From Ctena decussata (Eukaryota; Mollusca; Bivalvia; Lucinida; Lucinidae), in the NCBI GenBank assembly GCA_963989385.1, contig OZ022503.1:64454123-64518122 (forward strand): 64,000 bases of DNA, read 5' to 3'. Shown piece after piece: positions 53,994-64,000 of this stretch; the stretch's first letter is position 1, and every line of letters begins with the position of its first letter. The position numbers and the translations under genes are program-made. The notes beneath the pieces are model-generated. The model had not been told where the DNA came from, made no database searches, and saw nothing but the letters and a program-made list of their open reading frames with translations.

Positions 53994-55977
53994 TTTAGCT
54001 CACCTGAGCCGAAGGCTCAAAGGTGAGCTTATAGTATAGGCAGGCCTCCGGCGTCCGTCGTCGTCCCTCATCGTCGTCCACACTCTTTAAACATCTTCTC
54101 AGAAACCACTGGGCAAATTGAAGTCAAATTTCATATGGAGCATTTACAAGATGGGGGAACGAAAGTTTATATATTTGGCCCAGGTCACATGACCAAGATG
54201 GCTGCCATGCCCATATATGGTAAAAACCTTTAAAAATCTTGTTCTCCAGAACCACTGGGCCAATTGCCTTGACACTTGGTATGTAGCAGTTGAGACTCTA
54301 GTACTACAAAGTTTATATAAATGATGACCCTGGGTTGACCTTGACCTATTTTATGACACGGTCAAAATTGGTCCCTTAGGCTTTTGAATGGGAAAAGCTG
54401 AAAAAGTGCATTTTTCAGTTACCACTGTACTCTGTGATATGGAAATGCAGCAAAATTCAACTCCTCTGAATTTTAAAGGTCAAAGTCATTTAGTGACCTT
54501 GGCCAAAGGTCAATTGTCCATCCTTTGTTAACATTTTCAAAGGACTTCTCCTCTGAAACTTCTGGGCCAATTTCATTTAAATTTCATATACAGCCTTCAG
54601 GTAAAGGTAGAAAGAAAGTTTATATATTTGGTCCAGGTCACATGACAAAGATGGTTGCCATGCCCATATATGGTAAAAACCTTAAACAATCTTCTTCTCC
54701 AGAATCACTGGGCTGATTGCCTTGAAACTTGGTATGTAGCAGCTGGGACTCTAGTACTACAAAGTTTATATAAATGATGACCCTGGGTTGACCTTGACCT
54801 ATTTTATGACAAGGTCAAAATTGATCCCTTATGCTTTTGAATGGGAAAAGCTAAAAAAGTGCATTTTTCTGTTGCCATTGTACTCTGTGATATGGAAAAA
54901 TTCAACTCCTCTGAATTTTAAAGGCCATGGTCATTCAGTGAACATGGCCTAAGGTCAGTTGTCCATCCTCTGTCAACATTTTCAAAGGACTTCTCCTCTG
55001 AAACTACTGGGCCAATTTTATTTAAATTTCATATACAGCCTTCAGGTAAAGGGAGAAAGAAAGTTTATGTACTTGGTCCAGGTCACATGACCAAGATGGC
55101 TGCCATGCCCATATATGGTAAAAACCTTACAAAATCTTCTTCTGCAGAATCACTGTACGGATTCCCTTGAAACTTGGTATGTATCATCTGGGGCTCTAGT
55201 ACTACAAAATTGATATAAATGATGACCCTAGGTTGACCTTGACCTATTTTATGACAAGGTCAAAATTGGTCCCTTAGGCTTTTGAATTGGAAAAGCTGAG
55301 AAAGTGCATTTTTCTGTTGTTATTGGGCTCTGTCACATGGAAATGCAGCAAAATTCAACCCCTCTGAATTCTAAATGTCAAAGTCATTTAGTGACCTTAG
55401 CAAAAGGTCACCCGAGGGTCCTCTGTCAATTTTTAAGACTCCTCCTCTGAAACGACTGGGCCAATGGGCCAATTTCATTTAAATTTCATAAACAGCGTTC
55501 AGACAAAGGGGGAAAGAAAGTTTATATACTTGGTCCAGGTTACATGACCAAGATGGCCGCCATGCCCATATGTGTTAAAAACTTGAAAAAATCCTTTTCT
55601 CCAGAACCTCTGGGCTGATTGCCTTGAAACTTGGTATGTAGCATCTGGAACTCTAATACTACAAAGTTTATATAATTGAATACCCTGGGTTGGTCTTGAC
55701 CTATTTTGTGACAATGTCAAATTTGGTCCCATAGGCTTTTGAATGTGAAAAGCTGAAAAAGTGCATTTTTCTGTTGCTATTATGCTCTTAGATATGGAAA
55801 TGCAGTCAACTTCAGCCCTTATGTATTCAAGAGGTCAAGACCTTGTACTTCATCAACAAGCATTTAATAATCTTAGATGCATTTGAAATTCAAACATATT
55901 GTACAATTTGCCTTGGACTTATGTGCTGAGGTTGAAAGGATTCAGGTGAGCTACAGGACCAATGGCCCTCTGGTTTA
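53994..55977 (+). repeat. AGCTCACCTGAG-family element, copy 4
   Basis: The left hairpin TTTAGCTCACCTGAGCC / GGCTCAAAGGTGAGCTT is followed by CCGTCGTCGTCC. The right end is TTCAGGTGAGCTACAGGACC, then AATGGCCCTCTGGTTT. Four core units of about 450 bp share GGTCCAGGTCACATGAC, AAGATGGCTGCCATGCCCAT and TGACCTTGACCTATTTTATG. No coding capacity. Confidence 0.8.
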
Positions 55978-56062
55978 TGAACGTCAATTAATCCACTACT
56001 GTTGGTTATCCTTTTTAATGCAAGGCTTTACTACACTCTCAGATGCGACGTCATATTTTATC
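55978..56062 (+). repeat. Right part of the split dispersed element
   Basis: TTAATCCACTACTGTTGG ... TACACTCTCAGATGCGACGTC matches 60495-60560, the end of the uninterrupted copy. Confidence 0.7.
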
Positions 56063-56440
56063 AGTTGTCTGTCGGCTTTTATTAGTCTTTTACTTTTGCA
56101 CATCTGAACGCTGGAAAGTAGAAATCGAGAGGTCTGTGTGTAGTTTGTCAAAACGTGGAGGTAAAAAATTGGTTTAATTTCATTACTACAGAATAAAATT
56201 TCACGAAACTTGGCATTCTTTTATCTATTACCCATACAAACTCGTGCATGGGAATTCGGAATTTTTGACTAGTAAATAAAAAAGTAACTTTATCAATTAT
56301 TGCATTTTTTTGTCCATTAATGTCATTTGTACATGGGAGGTAACCATAAAGGTACAACAGACTTTGTTTCTACTACAGTTACTATTATGATACATGTACT
56401 ACAAAAATTTGGTATGAAATGCGTTTACTCACTACCAGGT
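56063..56440. other. Intergenic DNA, no gene recognised
   Basis: No domain-bearing frame or repeat terminus seen. Confidence 0.4.
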
Positions 56441-56454
56441 AATAAAGAAATAAT

Positions 56455-56950
56455 GGGTCAGTCACTTAAAAAGGATTTTCTTCAATGATTATGTATAAAA
56501 TACTTCATCATCAAAACTAATTAATAGGTAAGGCATCAATGTCTATTGTAGACACTGATGCCTTACCTATTTTACCTATTTATTAGGGACCGACCATTTA
56601 ATATTCTGGGGGTGGGGGCTGTCACTTAAAAAGGATTTTCTTCAATGATTATATATAAAAATATAAAATACTTCATCATCAAAACTAATTAATAGGTAAG
56701 GCATCAATGTCTATTGTAGACACTGACGCCTTTTATTAGGGACCGACCATTTGATATTCTGGGGGGGGGGGGGGGGGGGGGCTGTCACTTAAAAAGGATT
56801 TTCTTCAATGATTATATATAAAAATACAAAATACTTCATCATCAAAACTAATTAATAGGTAAGGCATCAATGTCTATTGTAGACACTGACGCCTTTTATT
56901 AGGGTCCGACCATTTGATATTCTGGGGGGGGGGGGGGGGGGGGGGGGGCT
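56455..56950 (+). repeat. Triplicated unit of about 162 bp ending in G-tracts
   Basis: Three tandem units begin TCACTTAAAAAGGATTTTC near 56460, 56624 and 56786. Each contains TAGGTAAGGCATCAATGTC with an inverted partner in the first unit (GATGCCTTACCTA). They end GGGACCGACCATTTGATATTC (slightly varied) before a G-run. The run grows from a mixed GGGGGTGGGGG in unit 1 to about 20 and about 25 G in units 2 and 3. Confidence 0.75.
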
Positions 56951-58227
56951 GGTATTCCTGGGTGGAGCCAGGTTATTTTTTTCACTGGGCTCTGGAAACA
57001 ATTTCTTTTTTTTCACCTTGAGGAAGCTAATTTCTTTTTTACAGACTAACTCGAACATTTTCTTTATAAATTTTATAGGCTGAACTATCACAGTCAGGCT
57101 CACATGGTATAGAAAGTGTGAAGATTTTTCACAGTGACCTTCACAAGGTATCTCTATACCCATCATTACTACCACATGCCAGATTCCCATAATGTTTTGA
57201 TAATCAGATAAAGTTGTCAAACTTCTTGTGTCCTTGCAGTAAAATGAACAAAAACTGCTTAAACTGCAAACATATTATGGGGCTAAATAAATACCAGCAC
57301 TTTATGTACTGTTACAATCACAGTCTAGAATGAGTGATGAGGTCAAACAGAATCTGCTGCTGTATGTGTGGCCAGTTGCTCTTGTGTGCTGGAGTGATCA
57401 GATCCTTATTTATTTGACCTTAACGTCCTTTTATTTTACCCACATCAGTATTCTTTACACCTTATCTTATCACAAAAAGAACATGGTGCTGTCTGTAACC
57501 AGGTTAAGGGCATGGTTTAGCTTGCTTTTGCAAACCAGTGCCTGGAGCATGTTACTCTCTTCATCTATGGTACAGATGCAAACATCCCTGTATGAGCTTG
57601 GCCAAAAATTAGGCCTTAAATTAGGGTTATTTTGACCAAAAAAATAGGGTTATTTTCGCAAAGTTATAGGGCTATAACATCAGGAATCAAGTTTTTTTTC
57701 TGGCCCAATCATATGCCCAAACATGCTTTTATTTGCACTTTTGAAAGTTTGATAAATGCTTATTGATAGAGTCACATTATAAATGAATGCAAGTTAATAA
57801 ATGGCTAAAAGTTCTTTGCTAAGAAGTTAACAAAGGGAAGGGGGGGGGGGGGGGGGGGGGCAAAGCAATGTCCCAGTTTTAATGACGATTTTAAGACTGG
57901 AAACAATAGAGCAAAACTAGGGATGATAATAAAAGAAATATAATAATATTAAAACATTACTATAAATATGGGGGGGGGGGGTCTGGGGAGCGCAGCCCCC
58001 AGAAGCCAGCGACATTTTAAAGACTCAATTCAAATGGGATTATCTGCAGACTATTTTTGTCTAAATTTTTGGTGGAGCCAGGTTATTTTTTTTCACTGAT
58101 TTTTGAGGCCAGATTTTTTTTCAATCCCCTTGTGAGCCAATTTATTTTTTTCTTGCCTATCCAAAGACAGGGACTTTTTTTTGAAAAATATACCAGGCAC
58201 CCCAGAATATCAAATGGTCGGTCCTTT
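56900..58227. mobile_element. Inverted-repeat element with GACCGACCATTTGATATT ends
   Basis: The left end GACCGACCATTTGATATTCT is mirrored at 58205-58227 (AGAATATCAAATGGTCGGTCC). A GGTGGAGCCAGGTTATTTTTT phrase occurs just inside the left end (near 56962) and again near 58071. G-runs lie at about 57841-57860 and 57970-57980. The only long frame (57330-57635) has no recognisable domain, so I see no transposase. Confidence 0.5.
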
Positions 58228-59036
58228 AGTTCTGATGATGAAGTATTTTATATAGAGACATATGGCAAATATATACAGTGCTCCTTTGAATATTTTAAGT
58301 AGTGTATTATTCAGAACTGGCCATGGGAAGTCACAAACATTCAAGGAAAACATTCTTGGTAGCTGTAAATTTCAGTCTTTTAGCAGTATATCACCGCAGA
58401 CTCAACAAATGAACAAACAAGCTATATCAGGATAACACAAGTCAGACCAAATACATAAATTTTGTTGCTTAGGCATGACATCGTTGATATATGAAAGCTG
58501 TTTAATGCTATTGGCTTTGTCTTACAAACATTATCAGTTTACCGCAGTTAGTTTTGTAGAAACAAGTGGAACAACAGGTCTCCAACAATTGAGTTATGAA
58601 GGACCTGACCTTGAATTACTCTGATAATAACTGAGAGATCAAGTAAACTAGTGTAAGTAAAAGTATGTGAGCTGACACTATGCACGCTCGGCATTAACCC
58701 TTTTATGCCTAGTGTCCCATAAAAGGGGCATTGGTAAACAATGCAGACGCAGATCAGACGCCGCAGAACGCGGCGTCCGATCAGGGTCTTCGCTATTCGC
58801 ATAAGAGCGATAGGTATTTTCCTTTAGAGAAAATCAAAAAGATAAAAATAAACTTAACCAGAACCCCTTAGTTGACAAATGGACTCGACCATTTTATGAA
58901 GTCAAGTAACATGTCTGCCTACGCAATAGTGGGTTTAGCAAAACACTAAGCATAAAAGAGTTTAAAATTAAGACTGAAAACTGACATTTCAGAGCAAACA
59001 CTCTGTCATCTTTTGATATTTTAATGTACTAACCGG
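58228..59036. other. Intergenic DNA with small inverted repeats
   Basis: A GATCAGACGCCGC / GCGGCGTCCGATC inverted repeat at about 58752-58787 belongs to the GATCAGA-core group. About 58390-58540 is a diverged copy of 53500-53660. No gene. Confidence 0.5.
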
Positions 59037-59039
59037 TAT

Positions 59040-59280
59040 GACAATGGTGTTTGTGACTGCTATTTCGATCGTTATTGGAAATATTTCAATCGTTTTAGAA
59101 ATAGCCTTGTTTATCGGAAACTACAGCTCTTCAGCTTTTGTCTTTGAACAAATCAGTGTTGTTTTGATTGCTATTTCATTCTTTGCCAGTCGATGTAACA
59201 ACTAATAATCTGGACAGAGTTGTTCAAAACATCGTTAGCTTAGTGAAATCATTAGTCTCTTATTCGTTAAGTCTCACAGG
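59040..59280 (+). repeat. Duplicated segment, uninterrupted copy
   Basis: Shares TGACTGCTATTTCGAT, CTTTTGTCTTTGAACA and ACTAATAATCTGG ... GTTGTTCAAA with 60170-60780. That second copy is interrupted by another repeat. Confidence 0.65.
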
Positions 59281-59337
59281 ACTGCATTGTCGAGTAAAAT
59301 GAGAGAGGTCACAGACTTGCAACTTTTAAGTAACAAC

Positions 59338-60018
59338 CTGGTACTGAAAAACACCCTTGCCCCTCACAAACCATCCAGAAGATAGACATGGCACAGCCTA
59401 GATGGGAAACACCAAAATCAGATTGACTACATCTTGGTAAGGAAGCGCATCCGCTCACGAGTTAACATCCATAGGACAAGGAGCTTTCCTGGAGCAGACA
59501 TAGGAAGCGACCATGACCTGGTGATGATGAACTTTCGAGTTCGTCTGAAGAAGGCGAGAAGGACAACCCATATATGCATGAAGTCAAGATTGAAATTTGA
59601 TCTTGAGGAGTTAATGGACGCAGATGCGGCATCCACTTTTCAAACAACAATAAGTAGCAAATTTGCATCACTCATCGGTCTGAGGGATGATGACGTGGGA
59701 ATAGACTCCATGATTACCACCTACAATACAGTAGTGACTGATGCCGCCAGTGAGATACTCAGTGGAAAGGAAAATCGCAGGAAAAAGCCATGGGTCACCA
59801 GAGATGCTCTCGACCTCTGTGACGAGAGGAGAGTTTCGAAGAAGAGGCAGTATGAAGCAGAAGGGGCAAAAGAATACAGGGAAGCTAACAAGTGGGTTCA
59901 GAAGGCGGTGAAGAAAGCAAAGGAGAACTTGATAGGTATTCAGTGCGAGGAGATCGAAACTTGCCTGAACAAAAACACCAGTAAGGGAGCATACCAGCTG
60001 ATGAAGAATCTTACTTAA
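59338..60018 (+). pseudogene. LINE endonuclease remnant
   Basis: The frame encodes the C-terminal part of an AP-endonuclease-like domain of a non-LTR retrotransposon: TWHSLDG, NQIDYILVRKR and the catalytic-type GSDHDLVMMNFRVRLKK. It continues into a charged linker of about 150 residues with KKPWVTRDALDLCDERR. A TAG interrupts the frame at 59383-59385. No reverse transcriptase follows the stop at 60016-60018, so both ends are truncated. It is a dead fragment. Confidence 0.8.
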
Positions 60019-60169
60019 GAGAAACTTGGTAGATCCACAACTATCCAGGACGAGTCTTGTGTTTTTGGTCTAACCGGTTTGAAAATATATCGCCTCGTTA
60101 ACTAGTCACGTCGTTACTTTTGATAAATGGGCAATATCTCGTTGTCTTGGGATATTCTTTAGTACTAGC

Positions 60170-60780
60170 TAGTATGAAAATGCTTTTGGTGACTGCTATT
60201 TCGACCGTTATTGTTTACATAGAGGATCTTACATGAGTGCTCATGTATTTTTGAATTTATTAAACGAGTTGGGGAAAATGATAAGATGCGAGGTTATGCC
60301 GAGCATCTTATCGTTTTCACCAACGAGTTTAATAAATTCAATAATACAGGAGCACGAATGTAAGATTTTATTTATCATATGACACTGAAATCGCCTTTTA
60401 TACGCAAATTTTGCACTAAAACGTCACGATTTCGCCATTAGAAAACGCGACGTTTTATTGACGTCAACGCATAACGTTACGACGTAATTTGCATATTTAA
60501 TCAACTAGTGGATTATCGTTTTTAATGCATGGCTTTATTACACTCTCAGATGCGACGTCATATGAAAAATTTCATTCGTTTGAGCTATAACCTTGCTTAT
60601 CGGAAAATACAGAGTTTGGACTTTTGTCTTTGAACACATCAGTGTAGTTTTGATTGCTATAATATTGCTTGCTAGTCAGCTAAACAGCCCCTAAAACAAG
60701 TTTACATCTAGATGAAATAACTAATAATCTGGGCCCAGTTGTTCAAAGCATCGTTAGCTAAGCGAAGTCGTTAGGGAGTT
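60170..60780 (+). repeat. Duplicated segment, interrupted copy
   Basis: Matches 59040-59280 up to TTTCGACCGTTATTG (60208) and again from about 60563. The intervening 350 bp is the dispersed element below. Confidence 0.65.
60209..60562 (+). repeat. Dispersed element, uninterrupted copy
   Basis: Starts TTTACATAGAGGATCTTAC and ends GATGCGACGTCATATGA. It contains GATAAGATGC ... GAGCATCTTATC and flanking ATTTATTAAACGAGTTGG / AACGAGTTTAATAAAT inverted arms. Boundaries are defined by comparison with the empty paralogous site at 59040-59280. Confidence 0.7.
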
Positions 60781-61149
60781 AAGTCTTACAGTTCTGCTAA
60801 AAACAACTGTGGATATAGTTTTTCCTGAAAAATGTGAGTAACGTTTGCACTGCTTTTGTGTTTTTGGTTCGACACGATTGAAAGTTAACTTTTGAGTGAG
60901 GGCTAAATCTCGTGTGTACTGTTGTTCCAATGCTCGTAACGCAAAGCTCAGCGGAATGCAGCATTCGCTCACCTCCTGGCACCGAGCCTGTCCATTACTG
61001 AGCTAAGTTGTTTTGTTATTTTCATTACGAAGTCTGCACGAGGCTAAGCGAAACGACTCCATGGCTGCACCTCTTAGCACTGAGTTCGTCCATATCAGAC
61101 ATTTCATCTTCATCTGTACTATTAATAAAACGTCTGAAGAATTTGAATG
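60781..61149. other. Intergenic DNA, no gene recognised
   Basis: No supported gene or element terminus. Confidence 0.4.
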
Positions 61150-61322
61150 TTTTCTTTTTTTCTGTTTTTTTTTTCTCTCCGAAGATATGAGGTTTTGATT
61201 CGGAACCTTTGGCAGAAATGTATGCCGATCACGTCACAGGATATATCGTTCAAATTCCAGTTTTATGCGAATCGTTTTTAAAGAGTATATGTCTTATACA
61301 TATATACAGTTTTAGATAGATA
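61150..61322 (+). repeat. Direct repeat, first copy
   Basis: T-rich start, then CTTTGGCAGAAATGTATGC, GATCACGTCACAGGATA and AGTATATGTCTTATACATAT. A diverged copy is at 61640-61800. Confidence 0.7.
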
Positions 61323-61639
61323 CGCAGGACACTGGCTATGATTCGTTTAACAAACTCACATCGCTTTGTAAAAAATCAGGAATCCAAGCATAAAAAGACT
61401 TAACTGTATTGTGACTTGGCATACCTAATTTGGTTTTTGCTTATTTAAAATTGCAGTTTCGCAGAACAAATATAAGACATCACAAATAAGAAAAAACAAA
61501 GCAAAAAAAAATACAAAAATAAACAAAACAAACAAATAATAATAACAATAATAATAAAAATAGTATTAGTAATAATAAAAAAACTGAGAATACAAAAATC
61601 AGAAATGCTTAAAAAATCCAGCTTACTCGAAGAATCTGA

Positions 61640-61800
61640 ATATTTCTTTTTCTTCTTTTTTTGAAGATATGATGTTTAGGATCGGACCCTTTGGCAGAAA
61701 TGTATGCAGATCACGTCACAGGATAATTCGTTCAAAATCAAGTTTTATTCATTTTTTAAAAGTATATGTCTTATACATATTTACAGTTTTAGATAGATAT
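61640..61800 (+). repeat. Direct repeat, second copy
   Basis: Shares the same anchors as 61150-61322, in the same orientation and about 490 bp away. Confidence 0.7.
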
Positions 61801-64000
61801 AATATTTCTTTTAAAAGCTACACTTCATTATAGCTGAACATCCCTACTTTTTGCCAATAGTACATACACTATAGTCGAATATCAAAAAAGATATTTTAAG
61901 CATGAACGAAAAACTTTTAGGGGTATATAGACTCAAAAGTGTACACAAGTTTAGATGAATTACGTGTACATTTGAGATGATTAACATGCTTAAAAGAAAC
62001 CAGCTGTAGACATCCACAATTCTTTAAAATTGAAAAAAAAATATTAGCCCTACATTTCAGACAGCCTTTCTAACAGCACGTGAGAATGCATATAATTAGA
62101 TAAAGCCTGTCGTACAACGACACAAGAAATTTACATGGATATTTCAGATTAAACTTTTGAATGACGTTATGTATCGCCTGTGAGTGTACATATGAGCGTG
62201 TCACGTCAAAATAGATCGTTGCGGCATGTGCAAACAGGGAGCACTGGGAGCGAAGATTCTGATCACCAATTTTGGTGTATGGAAATCCACCGAAATTGCT
62301 CAAAGTGATCAGAATCTTCGCTTTAAGCATATAGAATCTACAAATTCTGGAGAATCTATAAAGGAATAAGTAAAGACAGCAATCTGTCTGTGCAGCTGCT
62401 TTGAGGCTGATATGGATACATGCAGTTGCTATTTGCAATGGTCTATGGTTCCTTTTCACGTGATTCTACACATACGATCTCTTCGCTGACATGAATTGAC
62501 ATTTGGGAATAGAGTTTCAAAGAAACAATGTTCACAATGAGCGTTTGCTGGAAATAATATGTCAAGTGAGACGGACGTTAAATAAGCAACAAGACTGACA
62601 TGTAATCAAAGATTGACTAAATATGGGTGAGCATGCAACATTACACTTCAGATCAGAAATGTAACATTTTCAGGATTAGAACTTAAATACTAAGAGAAAG
62701 GAGAATCACTTGGAATAAAGAGAAAAGCAAAAGTTTGAATAAAACAGACTAGCTGCCAGAAATTGAAGTTTGCAAAAGCATTGTAACTAGCTTTTAACAG
62801 ATATTTAGAAAAGTGTCTATGCCTATAGCATAGCCACTATCGATTTTAATGACAGGGTATCAGTAAGTGACATTTTCGGTCGGTGCAAAATAGGTCCATT
62901 TCCATTTAATTTAATTTTTATTGATTTATAATCTTTTTACTTTAAATCTACTTTGGTAAATTTTGTTAAAAGTATGCTCTGTTTTGTAATAAGAACATTA
63001 TTTTTTCGTTTAGATGTAAAGCTGATTAATTACCACACCCACTTTTCAGTTTTCAGCTGTAGACTATCTTCCAGTATACTACTTAACTTAGCATGCAATA
63101 CCTGCACAATTTGTGTAACGGAATGTAGATAGATAGATAGATAGATAGATTCTCCACTGCCGATTATCGGACTCTCCACTGCCGATTATCGTGAGTTAAG
63201 AGTGACATTTCAATGAGAGTTCTTGGATTATGTTGAAATTTTCGTTTTTATGAGTTTAAAAAGAAAATATACATTACAACAATCGGAGGTATTCGAATGC
63301 CCATAGTCTCGCGATGTTTCCTACTATCAATCACCAGAAATAATTTGTGTTTGCGTTTTTTTTTTGTCTTGGTCGGCATCTGTCGGCTGGGGTATGTCCC
63401 AGGTTATACAACCATAAGACGTACGTCTTCAACATATTTGACCGACTTAATAATTTCGGATTTTTCTGATTTCTAAGACGTACTAGGCAGTCATGTTTAA
63501 ACAAAATGGATAACAGACAGTAGGCTAGTGTCATTTTATACGTAATAATCGGTTTATGTCATCCATTTACAGTTTTGTAATGAGAAGGTTGCGTTTTTGG
63601 TAAATCTTAAGCGTACAAAATGCCACAAATAATTAATTATTTACATTAAGCTTAGACTGAATATCACTACGTAAAAGCAAAGCTTTTGCCAACTTTAAAA
63701 AGGGATTATATGGCCGAAAGAGCCAGCTTGTCACTGACCATTTGATTTGGATGCTTAATAATTGTTATTCTCACAGTCAGAAGAAACATTCTTTATCATT
63801 TAACAGTTTATATAATATTTTAATGTAAATATCTTACTTGTACATACTTTTTATCCTTCTTAAAGTCTCTCGTAACTCAAAATGAGTGATTTTGTACATC
63901 TCACGTGTGTGTTTAAACGTGTATATGTATATTATGTGTACAAAAGTGAGACTCTAGTAAATTGTCTGTCTGTCTGTCTTTCATTTGATGCTGGGCACTT
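61801..64000. other. Intergenic DNA, no gene recognised
   Basis: An inverted repeat at about 62250-62325 (GCGAAGATTCTGATCAC ... GTGATCAGAATCTTCGC) belongs to the GATCAGA-core group. A (GATA)n microsatellite lies at about 63127-63150, next to a short duplication of CTCCACTGCCGATTATCG. A (TGTC)n tract ends the window near 63965-63980. Confidence 0.45.

Noticed and set aside
57330..57635. 101-codon hydrophobic frame as a membrane protein gene
   Set aside because: Lies inside an inverted-repeat element, with no promoter or homology evidence; its hydrophobicity follows from T-rich DNA.
1..64000. CRISPR arrays, bacterial operons or prophage
   Set aside because: No regular spacer-repeat structure, ribosome-binding sites or bacterial gene density; SINEs, LTRs, LINE remnants and microsatellites point to an animal genome.

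Overview
The window reads as eukaryotic, repeat-rich, intergenic DNA from a marine bivalve mollusc; a heterodont clam is my guess from the style of the dispersed repeats, with low confidence on genus. It is AT-rich, full of microsatellites, tRNA-derived SINEs, foldback elements and tandem-cored repeats. I found no host protein-coding gene. Almost every long open frame belongs to one of two mobile elements.

Layout: 1-17,027 holds dispersed repeats only: three 1.3-1.8 kb elements with AGCTCACCTGAG ends (4551-6295, 8765-10606, 12254-13592), three SINEs (6840-7329 and 8883-9045) and three foldback elements (11565-11800, 13084-13313, 14736-14971). 17,028-33,765 is an older repeat with CCCCCGCCGAA ends, split by a complete 15,765 bp Maverick/Polinton (17292-33056) that has long terminal inverted repeats and a perfect 6 bp target duplication (ATAAGC). 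33,800-34,720 is an inverted-repeat element rich in ATTCGTG motifs. 41,521-48,480 is a young Ty3/Gypsy-type LTR retrotransposon on the minus strand, with almost identical LTRs and an AATAT target duplication. 50,017-50,956 is a Tc1/mariner-like non-autonomous element. 51,814-64,000 is again nested repeats, including a foldback element, an AGCTCACC element inside another repeat, G-tract elements and a LINE endonuclease remnant.

The Polinton carries a virus-like gene set: double-jelly-roll major capsid protein, minor capsid (penton-like) protein, A32/FtsK-type packaging ATPase, retroviral-type integrase, protein-primed family B DNA polymerase, a small zinc protein, and several conserved membrane or coiled-coil proteins. 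Integrase and PolB converge. The capsid genes lie in the centre in head-to-head pairs that share AT-rich promoters of about 40 bp. Five genes are interrupted by single-base shifts, mostly in homopolymer runs, or by in-frame stops. I see no adenovirus-type cysteine protease.

The most unusual feature is inside PolB. Between exonuclease motifs II and III, where related polymerases have a short loop, there is an unbroken insertion of about 315 residues. It carries the three palm motifs of the superfamily A-like TV-Pol/primase-polymerase group known from Sputnik-type and other mobile elements. The gene would therefore encode two unrelated polymerase folds in one chain. The second point of interest is the LTR element: it encodes Gag, protease and integrase but no reverse transcriptase or RNase H, and one of its integrase catalytic aspartates is replaced, yet its LTRs indicate very recent mobilisation.
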